Shown: positions 1-8,200 of the stretch, piece by piece
How positions within the stretch are numbered: position 1 is the first letter of the stretch
Layout of the letters: the number at the start of each line of letters is the position of its first letter
Origin: Stutzerimonas stutzeri KOS6
GTDB lineage: Bacteria > Pseudomonadota > Gammaproteobacteria > Pseudomonadales > Pseudomonadaceae
Length of the DNA: 64,000 nt
NCBI RefSeq assembly: GCF_000307775.2
Contig: NZ_KK020678.1
Location: forward strand, 61,898-125,897
Direction: 5' to 3'
The notes under the pieces: generated by a model
The model's input: only the letters and a program-made list of their open reading frames with translations
What the model was told of the DNA's origin: nothing
Databases searched by the model: none
Translations under genes and position numbers: made by a program

Positions 1-2912
1 ACCTGCATCGGGACATGGTCACGCGCAGTCTGCGCGGCCGGCGCGGCGGGAGACTGACCGCACTGACCTCAGGCGGCACCATCGCCGACAACGCCGACTA
101 TGCGGTGCTGCTGGAACCGCAGGGGTTGAACATCGGCACGGTGAACGAGGACTTCGCCGTGGAGAGCCTGGCCGGTGATGTGTTCCAGCTGGGCAACACG
201 TCCTATCGCATCCTCAGGATCGAATCCGGGCGGGTGCGTGTCGAGGACGCCCAGGGCATGCCGCCGAGCATTCCGTTCTGGATCGGCGAGGCCCCGGGAC
301 GCAGCGACGCGCTGTCCTGTGCGGTCGCGCGGCTGCGTGACGAGATCGACCGCCGCCTGAGCGATGCCGATCTGGCGAAAGCCGGCTCACGGCTGGAGCC
401 GGCCATCGCCTGGCTGGTCGACAGCCTCGAGCTTTCTGTTGCCGCCGCCCGGCAGATCGTCGAATACCTGGCCCGTGCGCGCTCGGCGCTGGGCGCATTG
501 CCGACCCAGCGGCGGCTGATCATGGAGCGTTTCTTCGACGAGTCCGGCGGCACCCAGCTGGTCATCCATTCGCCCCACGGCAGCCGCATCAACCGAGCCT
601 GGGGGCTGGCGCTGCGCAAGCGCTTCTGCCGCACCTTCAATTTCGAGCTGCAGGCGGCGGCTACCGAGGACGCCATCATCCTCTCGCTGTCCACCAGCCA
701 CAGCTTTGCGCTGGAAGAAGTCTGGCGCTACCTGCATTCGGCCAGCGCCGAGCAGGTGCTGATCCAGGCACTGCTGGATGCGCCGCTGTTCGGCGTGCGC
801 TGGCGCTGGAACGCCACTACCGCGCTGGCCTTGCCGCGTATGGCCGGCGGGCGCAAGGTGGCGCCGCAACTGCAGCGCATGAAGAGCGAGGATCTGCTGG
901 CGACGGTGTTCCCGGATCAGGTGGCCTGCCTGGAAAACATCGTCGGCGAGCGCGAGATCCCCGAGCATCCGCTGGTGCGCCAGACTCTCGACGACTGCCT
1001 GCACGAGGCGATGGATTGCGAGGGCTGGCTGGCGCTGCTGCGACGCATGGAAAGCGGCGAGGTGGAATTGCTCGCGCGCGACCTCCCGGCACCGTCGCCG
1101 CTGGCGATGGAGATCCTTGGCGCACGGCCCTATGCCTTTCTCGATGATGCTCCGCTGGAGGAGCGGCGCACCCAGGCGGTGCTCGCCCGACGCTGGAGCG
1201 ATCCCGAGTCGAGCGACGATCTCGGGGCGCTGGACCCGGGTGCAATCGACGCAGTGCGCGAGGAGGCTTGGCCCGACGTGCGCAATGCCGACGAAATGCA
1301 CGAGGCGCTGACTGCGCTTGGCTGCGTCGCGGAGTCCGAGGCCACGGCACAGCCGCAGTGGCTTTCATGGCTGGCTGAACTGGCCAGGGGGCGGCGTGCC
1401 ACGCGCATGCAGGTCGCCCACGACCGCGCGCTGTGGCTGCCGCTGGAGCGCCTGGCACTGCTGCGGGCAGTCTATCCGCAGGCGCCATTCGAGCCGCATC
1501 TGCTGGCGCCCGCAGGGCAGGATCAGCCGCTCGAGGAAGATGCTGCGCTGGTGGAGCTGATCCGCGCCCGGCTGAGTGGTTTCGGTCCGTTACCGGTCGG
1601 GCTGATTGCGCGACCGCTGGCTCTGCCGGCTTCCGCCGTGGCGATGGCGCTGACCCGCCTGGAAAGCCAGGGATACGTGCTGCGTGGGCGCTTCACGTCC
1701 GGCACGCTCGAAGACGAGTGGTGCGAGCGGCACTTGCTGGCGCGTATCCATCGCTACACGGTCAAGCGCTTGCGACGGGAGATCGAGCCCGTCGAGCGTG
1801 CCGACTTCATGCGCTTTCTCGGTGACTGGCAGCATCTGTCCGCGGCCACGCGCATGCAGGGGCGGGAGGCGCTGGTCACCCTGGTCGAACAGCTGGAGGG
1901 CTTCCAGGCGGCCGCCGCGGCCTGGGAAAGCGATCTGCTGCCAGCGCGTCTGAAGGACTACGGCGGCAGCTGGCTGGACGAGCTGTGCCGCTCCGGCCGT
2001 ATCGTCTGGACGCGCCTGGCCGGTCGTTTGAAGACCGGCGGCGGGCCGGTGCGTGGCACGCCCATCGTGCTGCTGCCACGTCGACAGCTCAATACCTGGA
2101 ATTCCCTGGTGGGCGACGCGCCTGCGCCGGAACTGTCGTCACGAGGACAACGGGTGCTGGATTGCCTGCAGGCACAGGGCGCGCTGTTCTTCGATGAGCT
2201 GCAACACGAAGCGCACCTGTTGCGCAGCGAGCTGGAGGACGCGCTCGGCGAGTTGGTGGCGCTGGGGCTGGTGAACGCCGACAGCTTCGCCGGTCTGCGT
2301 GCATTGCTGACGCCCGCCAGCAAGCGCTCGCGCACGGCCCGGCGAACCCGCGGCGGTGCCTTCATCGGCGGCATGGCCGATGCCGGCCGCTGGGCCCTGG
2401 TGCGCAAGCCGGCGATGGTCGACGAGTCCGCGGGCCGGCGCTCGACGATCGATGGCGAGGCGCTGGAGCATATCGCCCGGGTGCTGCTGCGGCGCTACGG
2501 TGTGGTGTTCTGGCGATTGCTGGCGCGCGAGGCCGACTGGCTACCGCCCTGGCGCGAGCTGCTGCGGGTCTATCACCGGCTGGAGGCGCGTGGCGAGCTT
2601 CGCGGTGGGCGTTTCGTCGCTGGCGTGGCGGGCGAACAGTTCGCCCTGCCGGAAGCGGTCGGCCTGCTGCGGGAGGTGCGCAGGCGGCCGCCGTCCGGCG
2701 AGCTGCTATCTGTATCGGCGGTCGATCCGTTGAATCAACTGGGCCAGTTGCTGCCCGGCGATAGGGTTCCGGCACTGGCGGGCAATCGCATCCTCTACCG
2801 CGATGGTGTGCCGCTGGCGAAGCTGGTCGCTGGCAAGCCGGAGCTGCTGGTCCGGCTCGACGAAACCGAACAGCGCGAGGTGAGGCGGCTCCTGGCTGTG
2901 CCGCGGCGCTAG
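1..2912 (+). CDS. lhr: ATP-dependent helicase Lhr, C-terminal part (5' end outside window)
   Basis: The reading frame is open to the left edge, so the true start and the helicase motor motifs lie outside. The first visible residues (LHRDMVTRSL, then TALTSGGTIADNADY) match the characteristic segment that follows the RecA-like domains in large Lhr helicases. About 965 residues remain, which fits the Lhr core winged-helix and beta-barrel region plus the long C-terminal extension of bacterial Lhr proteins (about 1,400-1,500 residues). Lhr is a superfamily 2 3'-to-5' DNA translocase and helicase linked to DNA repair. The stop codon overlaps the stop codon of the convergent lipoprotein gene, leaving no room for a separate terminator between them. 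Confidence 0.9.
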   Translation, partial: LHRDMVTRSLRGRRGGRLTALTSGGTIADNADYAVLLEPQGLNIGTVNEDFAVESLAGDVFQLGNTSYRILRIESGRVRVEDAQGMPPSIPFWIGEAPGRSDALSCAVARLRDEIDRRLSDADLAKAGSRLEPAIAWLVDSLELSVAAARQIVEYLARARSALGALPTQRRLIMERFFDESGGTQLVIHSPHGSRINRAWGLALRKRFCRTFNFELQAAATEDAIILSLSTSHSFALEEVWRYLHSASAEQVLIQALLDAPLFGVRWRWNATTALALPRMAGGRKVAPQLQRMKSEDLLATVFPDQVACLENIVGEREIPEHPLVRQTLDDCLHEAMDCEGWLALLRRMESGEVELLARDLPAPSPLAMEILGARPYAFLDDAPLEERRTQAVLARRWSDPESSDDLGALDPGAIDAVREEAWPDVRNADEMHEALTALGCVAESEATAQPQWLSWLAELARGRRATRMQVAHDRALWLPLERLALLRAVYPQAPFEPHLLAPAGQDQPLEEDAALVELIRARLSGFGPLPVGLIARPLALPASAVAMALTRLESQGYVLRGRFTSGTLEDEWCERHLLARIHRYTVKRLRREIEPVERADFMRFLGDWQHLSAATRMQGREALVTLVEQLEGFQAAAAAWESDLLPARLKDYGGSWLDELCRSGRIVWTRLAGRLKTGGGPVRGTPIVLLPRRQLNTWNSLVGDAPAPELSSRGQRVLDCLQAQGALFFDELQHEAHLLRSELEDALGELVALGLVNADSFAGLRALLTPASKRSRTARRTRGGAFIGGMADAGRWALVRKPAMVDESAGRRSTIDGEALEHIARVLLRRYGVVFWRLLAREADWLPPWRELLRVYHRLEARGELRGGRFVAGVAGEQFALPEAVGLLREVRRRPPSGELLSVSAVDPLNQLGQLLPGDRVPALAGNRILYRDGVPLAKLVAGKPELLVRLDETEQREVRRLLAVPRR

Positions 2913-3775
2913 GCGTTCGCTGGCGGCAGGCATTTCAGGCTGGCGAAGTCCGCCTGCAGGCTTGCCAACTGCCCGGTGAGGTGCCTGCGCTGTTCTTCGT
3001 TGGCCAGCTCGTAAAGATCGCTCACCAGCGCCAGGCCTTCCTGCTCGGCGCGTTGCAACGCGGCGCGACTGCTTGCGCTCAGCAGCGCTTCGCGGTCCTG
3101 CAGCAGCTGGGCGATGCGGGCGTCGAAGCCTTCCTCGTGGCGCTGTTCCACGGCACCGAGCAAGCTGGCTTGCCAGCGCTCGCGATTCTCCAGCCAGCGG
3201 CGATTTTGCTCGCCCAGCGCATGCGACCAGAGCAGCACGCGCTGGCGCTGGGCGGCGTTCAGCTCGCCGAACCAGAATTGCAGGCGCTCCTGCATCCGCT
3301 CGGCTCGTTCGCGAATCTGTTGCGACAGCGGCGGCGCCAGATATTTCTCGCGGTGCTCGCGGCGGTTTTCTTGCAGCGCTGCGCGCAGTTCCCGCACCTG
3401 CTCGTCGTCCAAGGCGCGCAGCAGGTCTCTGGCGGTTGGCGTGACTTCGATGGCGATGCTGCGCAGGGCTTCGCGTGCGGCCCGGTAGTGTGGTTTCAGG
3501 TCGTGATGGTCGAGCTGGCCGTTGGCGCTTTTGCGTTCCAGCTGTTGCAGGCTGGCGAGCAGCTGCGGCAGCTGGGTAGTGCAATGCCAGGCCAGATGAT
3601 TGCGCAGCCGTTCGCGTAGCTCGCGCTGCTGGGCGCGATCCAGGTCCAGGTAGTCGTTCAGCGACCACGGAACCAGCATGTCCAGGTTGCGATAGACCAG
3701 CGTGGCACGGCTACAGCCAGCCAGTAGAGTCGTGCTCAGAAGCGTCAGCAGAAGCAGTCTGGCGGTGATGCGCAT
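2909..3775 (-). CDS. DUF6279 family lipoprotein
   Basis: This 288-residue protein begins MRITARLLLLTLLSTTLLAGCS, a signal peptide with a lipobox (LLAGC) that predicts lipid attachment at Cys-21 or so. The mature part is charged and mostly helical (long Arg/Gln/Glu-rich stretches), as in the DUF6279 family of gamma-proteobacterial lipoproteins, whose function is unknown. I chose the ATG at 3775 rather than an upstream in-frame start because it gives a clean signal peptide and is preceded by a GAGGAA ribosome-binding site. It converges on lhr with overlapping stop codons. Nothing in the sequence points to a specific role. Confidence 0.85.
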   Translation of the reverse strand: MRITARLLLLTLLSTTLLAGCSRATLVYRNLDMLVPWSLNDYLDLDRAQQRELRERLRNHLAWHCTTQLPQLLASLQQLERKSANGQLDHHDLKPHYRAAREALRSIAIEVTPTARDLLRALDDEQVRELRAALQENRREHREKYLAPPLSQQIRERAERMQERLQFWFGELNAAQRQRVLLWSHALGEQNRRWLENRERWQASLLGAVEQRHEEGFDARIAQLLQDREALLSASSRAALQRAEQEGLALVSDLYELANEEQRRHLTGQLASLQADFASLKCLPPANA

Positions 3776-3955
3776 CGTTGTTCCTCGCGGTACGGCAGCG
3801 GTTCTGTAGAGCCGGGGTGCTGGCGGCGGTTCGTCCGCTGAGGCGATTTCGTCGTGGCGAGCGAGCAAAGGCGGTGCAGGCGTGGTCTTCCCAATACGTG
3901 CCCGTCATGCAGCAGCGCGGCGGCAGACTCATCCCAGCAGCAATGGAGAATAGCC

Positions 3956-4144
3956 ATGCCCACTCAACTCAAGCATCTCAGCGGCGAAGACGTACCCAAA
4001 GCCTGGCGCCCGACCTGGGCGGTGTGCTGGGTCGTCGAGTTGGACGGCACCATCGTCGGCGGCCCCTATGCCAGCGAGCAGGAGGCCCGGGCGGTGGCGG
4101 ACGGCGAGCAGGAACCGCGTATCTCGCAGACCCCGGCGCCCTGA
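3956..4144 (+). CDS. Small conserved hypothetical protein (62 aa)
   Basis: The ATG at 3956 has a GGAGAA ribosome-binding site six bases upstream. The product starts MPTQLKHLSGEDVPKAW and contains TWAVCWVVELDGTIVGGPYAS, then a short acidic tail. It has no signal peptide or membrane segment and looks like a small soluble domain. I do not recognise a named family. The gene stands alone between two minus-strand lipoprotein genes. Codon use and the good ribosome-binding site support it being real, although its shortness leaves some doubt. Confidence 0.65.
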   Translation: MPTQLKHLSGEDVPKAWRPTWAVCWVVELDGTIVGGPYASEQEARAVADGEQEPRISQTPAP

Positions 4145-4196
4145 GCGGGCGCCGCCGGGCTTGCTTGCGCAGATGCCAGGTTGCGCCTGCGCATGG

Positions 4197-4748
4197 TCAT
4201 CTGCGCGACTGTTCCAGGCAGTGCTGTGGGCACGGGGCCTGGTAGGCGGCAGCCGGTGGCGGAGGTGCAACGAGCTGGTCGACCAATTGCAGCGACTTGT
4301 CGAATGACGGATAGCCGCTACGCGCGACATCCAGCTGGCCGTAAGCCTGCCGGTAGCGCGCCGCTTTTTGCTGATCGGCCTCGCTGAGCAGATAGGGCTC
4401 CTGGTAGATCTTGTAGAGCAGCGCGACCGCATGTGGATGGCCTTTCTGCTTGGCCTTTTCCAGTAGCTGCAGCACCTCCGAAGGCTCCGGTCCCTGGCGG
4501 ATGAGCAGCACGGCCTGATAGAACTCCGTCTCGCCGCGCCGATCCAGCTTTGCACTGCGACCGAGCAGGGCCTGCGCCAGCTCGTAGCCGTCTTCGTCAC
4601 CGACCGAGATCAGGATCTTCGCCTGCATCAGGTCGTTCTGGTAAAGCAGGCGCTCGGCTCGACAGCTGTCGCTCCAGGAGCGATCGCAGGATTGGCTGGC
4701 GCAGCCGCCGAGGGTCAACAGCAGGCCGAACAGCAATGCCTTTTTCAT
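4197..4748 (-). CDS. Sel1/TPR-like lipoprotein
   Basis: The 183-residue product starts MKKALLFGLLLTLGGCAS, a signal peptide with lipobox GGC, so it is predicted to be a membrane lipoprotein. The mature chain is helical with pairs resembling Sel1/TPR units (for example DGYELAQALLGRSAKL and HPHAVALLYKIYQEPYLLSEADQQKAARY). It ends in a proline-rich, probably disordered tail with two cysteines. Such proteins often act as scaffolds in the envelope, but no partner is evident here. It is transcribed as a single gene, separated from the solute-binding protein gene by about 80 bases. Confidence 0.75.
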   Translation of the reverse strand: MKKALLFGLLLTLGGCASQSCDRSWSDSCRAERLLYQNDLMQAKILISVGDEDGYELAQALLGRSAKLDRRGETEFYQAVLLIRQGPEPSEVLQLLEKAKQKGHPHAVALLYKIYQEPYLLSEADQQKAARYRQAYGQLDVARSGYPSFDKSLQLVDQLVAPPPPAAAYQAPCPQHCLEQSRR

Positions 4749-4827
4749 GGCTGACTCGTTTCTCCATTTTTCTTTTGGCCAGTATGAGCCGTGGCAGCTT
4801 CGATCCGCCAGTGGTGCTTACGTTCGC

Positions 4828-5598
4828 TCAATAGTGCGGGCAGGGGGCGCTCATCTCATGCAGGCCGTAGCGTCTGAGCAGCGTCTGCCAGCGGGCACTG
4901 TATGGCAGGTCGGCAATCAGCTGCTGCATGAATTGCTTGGCCTCGGCGGGCAGGCTACCGGTCATCAGCAGATGGCGGTCGAAGACATACAGCGGGGCGG
5001 GCGAAACGTGCAGCGGCGCGTCGGGTATCTCGGTCAGGCTGTAGAACAGGCGGGCGGAGCGGGCTATCAGTACGACATCGACGCGCTTGGCCAGCAGTTT
5101 GTTCAGGTTCTGCAGGTCGTTGTGGACGTCCTCGCGCTGGATCAGGCCCTTGTCGATATCGCCCTGCAGGTTGTTATAGCGGTATCCGAGAATGCCGCCC
5201 ACGCGCATGCCATGCAGCGAGTCTGGTCCTTCATAGTCGACGCGGTCAGCGCGGCGGGAAACCACGTCCTCGATGTCGCACAGCAACGGGTGCGTCCAGC
5301 TGGCTCTGGCTGTCAGGCGTTGCGGAAAGAATTCGGGTGAAGCCCACAGCAGCACGCCTGGCTCGTTGGCGGCAAGCCGGGCATCGAGTCGCTTTCGCGG
5401 CAGCTGACTCAGCTGGAAGTCATAGCGACCCTGATTGGTCGGATGCTCGTTGAGCAGTTGCACCAGCGCTTCGGAAAGCCCCTGAGTTTGCTCCGAAGCG
5501 AAGGGCGGGGAAGGTTGATAGTTCCATACGGCGACTGGTTCGGCCGCCAGGGCATGCAGCGCGAACCAGGACAAGGGCAAGAGCAGGAGTTTCCGCAT
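4828..5598 (-). CDS. Periplasmic solute-binding protein (SBP_bac_3-like)
   Basis: The start at 5598 gives a classic signal peptide (MRKLLLLPLSWFALHALAA) with cleavage near residue 19 and a mature protein of about 237 residues, preceded by a GGGA ribosome-binding site. The mature part (YQPSPPFASEQTQGLSEALVQLLN) has the layout of the small type II periplasmic binding proteins that bind amino acids or similar polar solutes. No ABC permease or ATPase lies next to it, so it is an orphan. In Pseudomonas such orphans can also act as sensors or be secreted. The ligand cannot be told from the sequence. Confidence 0.75.
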   Translation of the reverse strand: MRKLLLLPLSWFALHALAAEPVAVWNYQPSPPFASEQTQGLSEALVQLLNEHPTNQGRYDFQLSQLPRKRLDARLAANEPGVLLWASPEFFPQRLTARASWTHPLLCDIEDVVSRRADRVDYEGPDSLHGMRVGGILGYRYNNLQGDIDKGLIQREDVHNDLQNLNKLLAKRVDVVLIARSARLFYSLTEIPDAPLHVSPAPLYVFDRHLLMTGSLPAEAKQFMQQLIADLPYSARWQTLLRRYGLHEMSAPCPHY

Positions 5599-5734
5599 CG
5601 CGATCCCATGGCTGGTGAGGCCGTCTTGGCGAATTGCCGCGACCAGCCACCGCCCAAGAGTGCGTCCCTGGCGCTTGCAAGGCAAGTGCGCCCCGCCGAC
5701 CGGAGCGCTCATGGCGCCAGGGCGGTGGCAGGGT

Positions 5735-6460
5735 CTAGAAGCGCTCATGCTCGCCGAGGTAGCGCCAGTGGCCCGCCGGCAGTTTGGCCATTGACAGCCT
5801 GCCAATGCGAATGCGCTTGATGGCGAGCACACGCAGGCCGATGGCTTCGCAGAGCAGGCGGACTTCGCCGGGCGCGGGTTCCTTGATCACCAGGCGCAGA
5901 CGGTTCTCGCTCTGCCAGCTGACCTTGGCCTTGGGCAGGATCTTGCCACGGTGGCCGATGCCCTTGGCGAGCAGCGCCAGCCCGTTCTCTTCGGCTTCGC
6001 CGCTGACTTCGACGACGTACTCCTGCTCCAGTTTTTCGCGCGTGCTGGTGAGCAGGCGGATCACTTCGCGTTGCTGGCTGAAGACGGTCAGCCCGCTGGC
6101 GTCGGCGTCCAGTGGCAACAACAGGTTCTGCTGGAGCAGATGGCGCTGCAGCGCTTCATTGCGGCTGGGGTCGTCGCTCCAGTGCTCGCTGGCCTGAAGT
6201 ACGCGGCGCGTACTGTCGACATCGGTGCCGATCACCAGCCCGGCCGGCTTGTGCAATAACAGGCTCACAGGCGCGATTTCCTTCGCGGTGGCTCCGGCCT
6301 GCAGCTCGACACGTTGCTCGGGTCTCACCTTGATGAAAGGCGCTTCCACCAGCTCTCCGTCGACCTTTACCCAGCCACCCTCGATATACAGCTCGGCTTC
6401 GCGCCGGGAACAGCCGAGTTGCTCGGCGAGGCGTTTGGCAAGGCGTACGGGGTCGGTCAT
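5735..6460 (-). CDS. Pseudouridine synthase of the RsuA/RluB/RluF family
   Basis: This 241-residue protein has an N-terminal S4 RNA-binding domain (about residues 3-60, VRLAKRLAEQLGCSRREAEL) followed by the RsuA-type catalytic domain. The catalytic aspartate lies in LLPLDADASGLTVFS, where most members read RLDxDTSGL, so the motif is slightly divergent but the aspartate is kept. It begins its catalytic domain with LLLHKPAG, as usual. The family converts specific uridines in rRNA to pseudouridine. RluF-like assignment is the best guess, but I cannot assign the exact target site. Confidence 0.85.
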   Translation of the reverse strand: MTDPVRLAKRLAEQLGCSRREAELYIEGGWVKVDGELVEAPFIKVRPEQRVELQAGATAKEIAPVSLLLHKPAGLVIGTDVDSTRRVLQASEHWSDDPSRNEALQRHLLQQNLLLPLDADASGLTVFSQQREVIRLLTSTREKLEQEYVVEVSGEAEENGLALLAKGIGHRGKILPKAKVSWQSENRLRLVIKEPAPGEVRLLCEAIGLRVLAIKRIRIGRLSMAKLPAGHWRYLGEHERF

Positions 6461-6537
6461 GGTGCGCTCGGAGACGAGAAAGGGAGGGATAGAACGCGGC
6501 GAGCCATGTACAGCCGGCTCGCCGAAGGCGGTTCAGA

Positions 6538-6717
6538 TCACTTCTTGCTGATGGTGATCTGGCGGGACGGGCCCTGGGTCTGGCCACTCACGCCGTTGGG
6601 GATGGTCTGGACTTCGCCGCCGGCCTTGATGAAAGCGGCCATTTGCGCAGCGAGGGACTGGCTGGTTTCGGTGGCGGGTTCGGGTTTGCGCTTGGCGCTG
6701 GTGGTTTTGGTGGCCAT
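6538..6717 (-). CDS. Small SutA-like protein (59 aa)
   Basis: Translation from the ATG at 6717 gives MATKTTSAKRKPEPATETSQ, then SLAAQMAAFIKAGGEVQTIP and a short tail ending in ITISKK. The N-terminus is basic and probably disordered. The core pattern F-[IL]-x-x-GG-x-VQ-x-I recalls the C-terminal part of SutA, the slow-growth RNA polymerase-binding regulator of Pseudomonas, but the acidic SutA N-terminus is missing. The gene lies alone between a pseudouridine synthase and a sugar dehydrogenase gene. The relation to SutA is from memory of that sequence and is an inference. Confidence 0.7.
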   Translation of the reverse strand: MATKTTSAKRKPEPATETSQSLAAQMAAFIKAGGEVQTIPNGVSGQTQGPSRQITISKK

Positions 6718-6897
6718 GGATCGCTTTTCCTTTAATCAGTCGAACCGGGCATTATACAGATTTGGTTAATTTTTGTTCAGGTTTTTGCTGGCCGTCATTT
6801 CTTGAAGCGTTTTTGCAACCACCCGGCGAGCCGTCTGGTCTTCAATTAGCCGCGAAACAAGTTTCCCGACATCGAATCACTACCTGAGAGGAAGACC

Positions 6898-8046
6898 ATG
6901 CTGCGCCATGCCATTCGCACCACGCTTTGTGGTTTCGCCATCGCCGCTTCGCTGCAGGCTGTCGCCGACACTGAACGCCATTCCAGCGAGGCCGGCCCGG
7001 TAACGGTCAAGGAGATCGCCAGCGGCCTCGAGAATCCCTGGGCGCTGGCCTTCCTGCCGGACGGCAAGCGCATGCTGGTGACCGAACGGCCCGGTCGCCT
7101 GCGTGTGGTTGGCCTGGACGGCAGTCGCTCCGAGCCGCTTGCCGGCGTGCCTGAGGTCTTCGCCCGCTCCCAGGGAGGCTTGCTCGACGTGCGATTGTCG
7201 CCGGGCTTCGACAAGGATCGCCTGGTCTATCTGAGCTACGCCGAAGCGGGCGAGCAGGGCAAGGCCGGAACGGCGGTCGGTCGCGGCCGGCTGAGCGACG
7301 ATGCCAGTCGGCTGGAGAACTTCGAGGTGATCTTCCGTCAGCTGCCAAAGCTCTCCACCGGAGTGCACTTCGGTTCGCGGCTGGTGTTCGACGGCAATGG
7401 ACACCTCTTTATCGCGCTCGGCGAAAACAATCAGCGGCCGACCTCGCAGGACCTCGACAAGCATCAGGGCAAGGTGGTGCGCCTCGGCCTGGACGGCAGC
7501 GTGCCGGAGGACAATCCCTTCGTCGGCCAGGACGGCGTGCGGCCGGAAATATGGTCCTACGGCCATCGCAACCAGCAGGGTGGCGCACTCAATCCGTGGA
7601 GCGGCGTGCTCTGGACCCACGAACATGGTCCGCGTGGCGGTGACGAGGTAAACATTCCGCAGGCCGGCAAGAACTACGGCTGGCCGCTGGCGACTCACGG
7701 AATCAACTACAGCATGCTGCCGATCCCCGAAGCCGAGGGTGAAACGGTCGAGGGCACCGAGCCGCCGCACCACGTCTGGGAGAAATCGCCGGGCATCAGC
7801 GGGATGGCGTTCTATGATGCCGAGCGCTTCCCCGGCTGGCAGCACAGCCTGTTCATCGGCGCCCTGGTGGATCAGTCGTTGATACGCCTGCAGCTCGACG
7901 GTGATCGGGTGGTTGGTGAGGAACGTCTGCTCAAGGACCTGGGTGCGCGCATCCGCGACGTGCGCGTCGGGCCTGACGGTTACCTCTATGTGCTGACCGA
8001 TGCGGCTAACGGCAAGTTGCTCCAGGTTGGGCTGGACGCTCAGTAA
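6898..8046 (+). CDS. Soluble PQQ-dependent aldose sugar dehydrogenase (YliI/Asd type)
   Basis: The 382-residue product starts with a signal peptide (MLRHAIRTTLCGFAIAASLQAVA) and is therefore periplasmic. The mature part is a six-bladed propeller of the soluble glucose dehydrogenase family: LENPWALAFLPDG, STGVHFGSRLVFDGNGHLF, SYGHRNQQG and WTHEHGPRGGDEVN are hallmark segments that carry the active-site histidine and PQQ/calcium ligands. Family members oxidise aldose sugars to lactones with PQQ. A GAGAGGAAG ribosome-binding site precedes the ATG. It lies directly before the membrane-bound Gcd gene, suggesting two parallel routes of periplasmic sugar oxidation that both need PQQ. No pqq synthesis genes are in the window. 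Confidence 0.9.
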   Translation: MLRHAIRTTLCGFAIAASLQAVADTERHSSEAGPVTVKEIASGLENPWALAFLPDGKRMLVTERPGRLRVVGLDGSRSEPLAGVPEVFARSQGGLLDVRLSPGFDKDRLVYLSYAEAGEQGKAGTAVGRGRLSDDASRLENFEVIFRQLPKLSTGVHFGSRLVFDGNGHLFIALGENNQRPTSQDLDKHQGKVVRLGLDGSVPEDNPFVGQDGVRPEIWSYGHRNQQGGALNPWSGVLWTHEHGPRGGDEVNIPQAGKNYGWPLATHGINYSMLPIPEAEGETVEGTEPPHHVWEKSPGISGMAFYDAERFPGWQHSLFIGALVDQSLIRLQLDGDRVVGEERLLKDLGARIRDVRVGPDGYLYVLTDAANGKLLQVGLDAQ

Positions 8047-8200
8047 GCCTCCGCTGGCGGGGCTGCCGGCCCCGTCTTGCCAAGTCATATCGCGCCAATC
8101 TCCGCTGCGCACGGAGCATTCCCGCTCGTCGTCTGTCCCACTCTCATGATGGCCGCCTGCTGGCCGTCGCAGTGAATAACAAGATCGAGGGAGATAGGCC

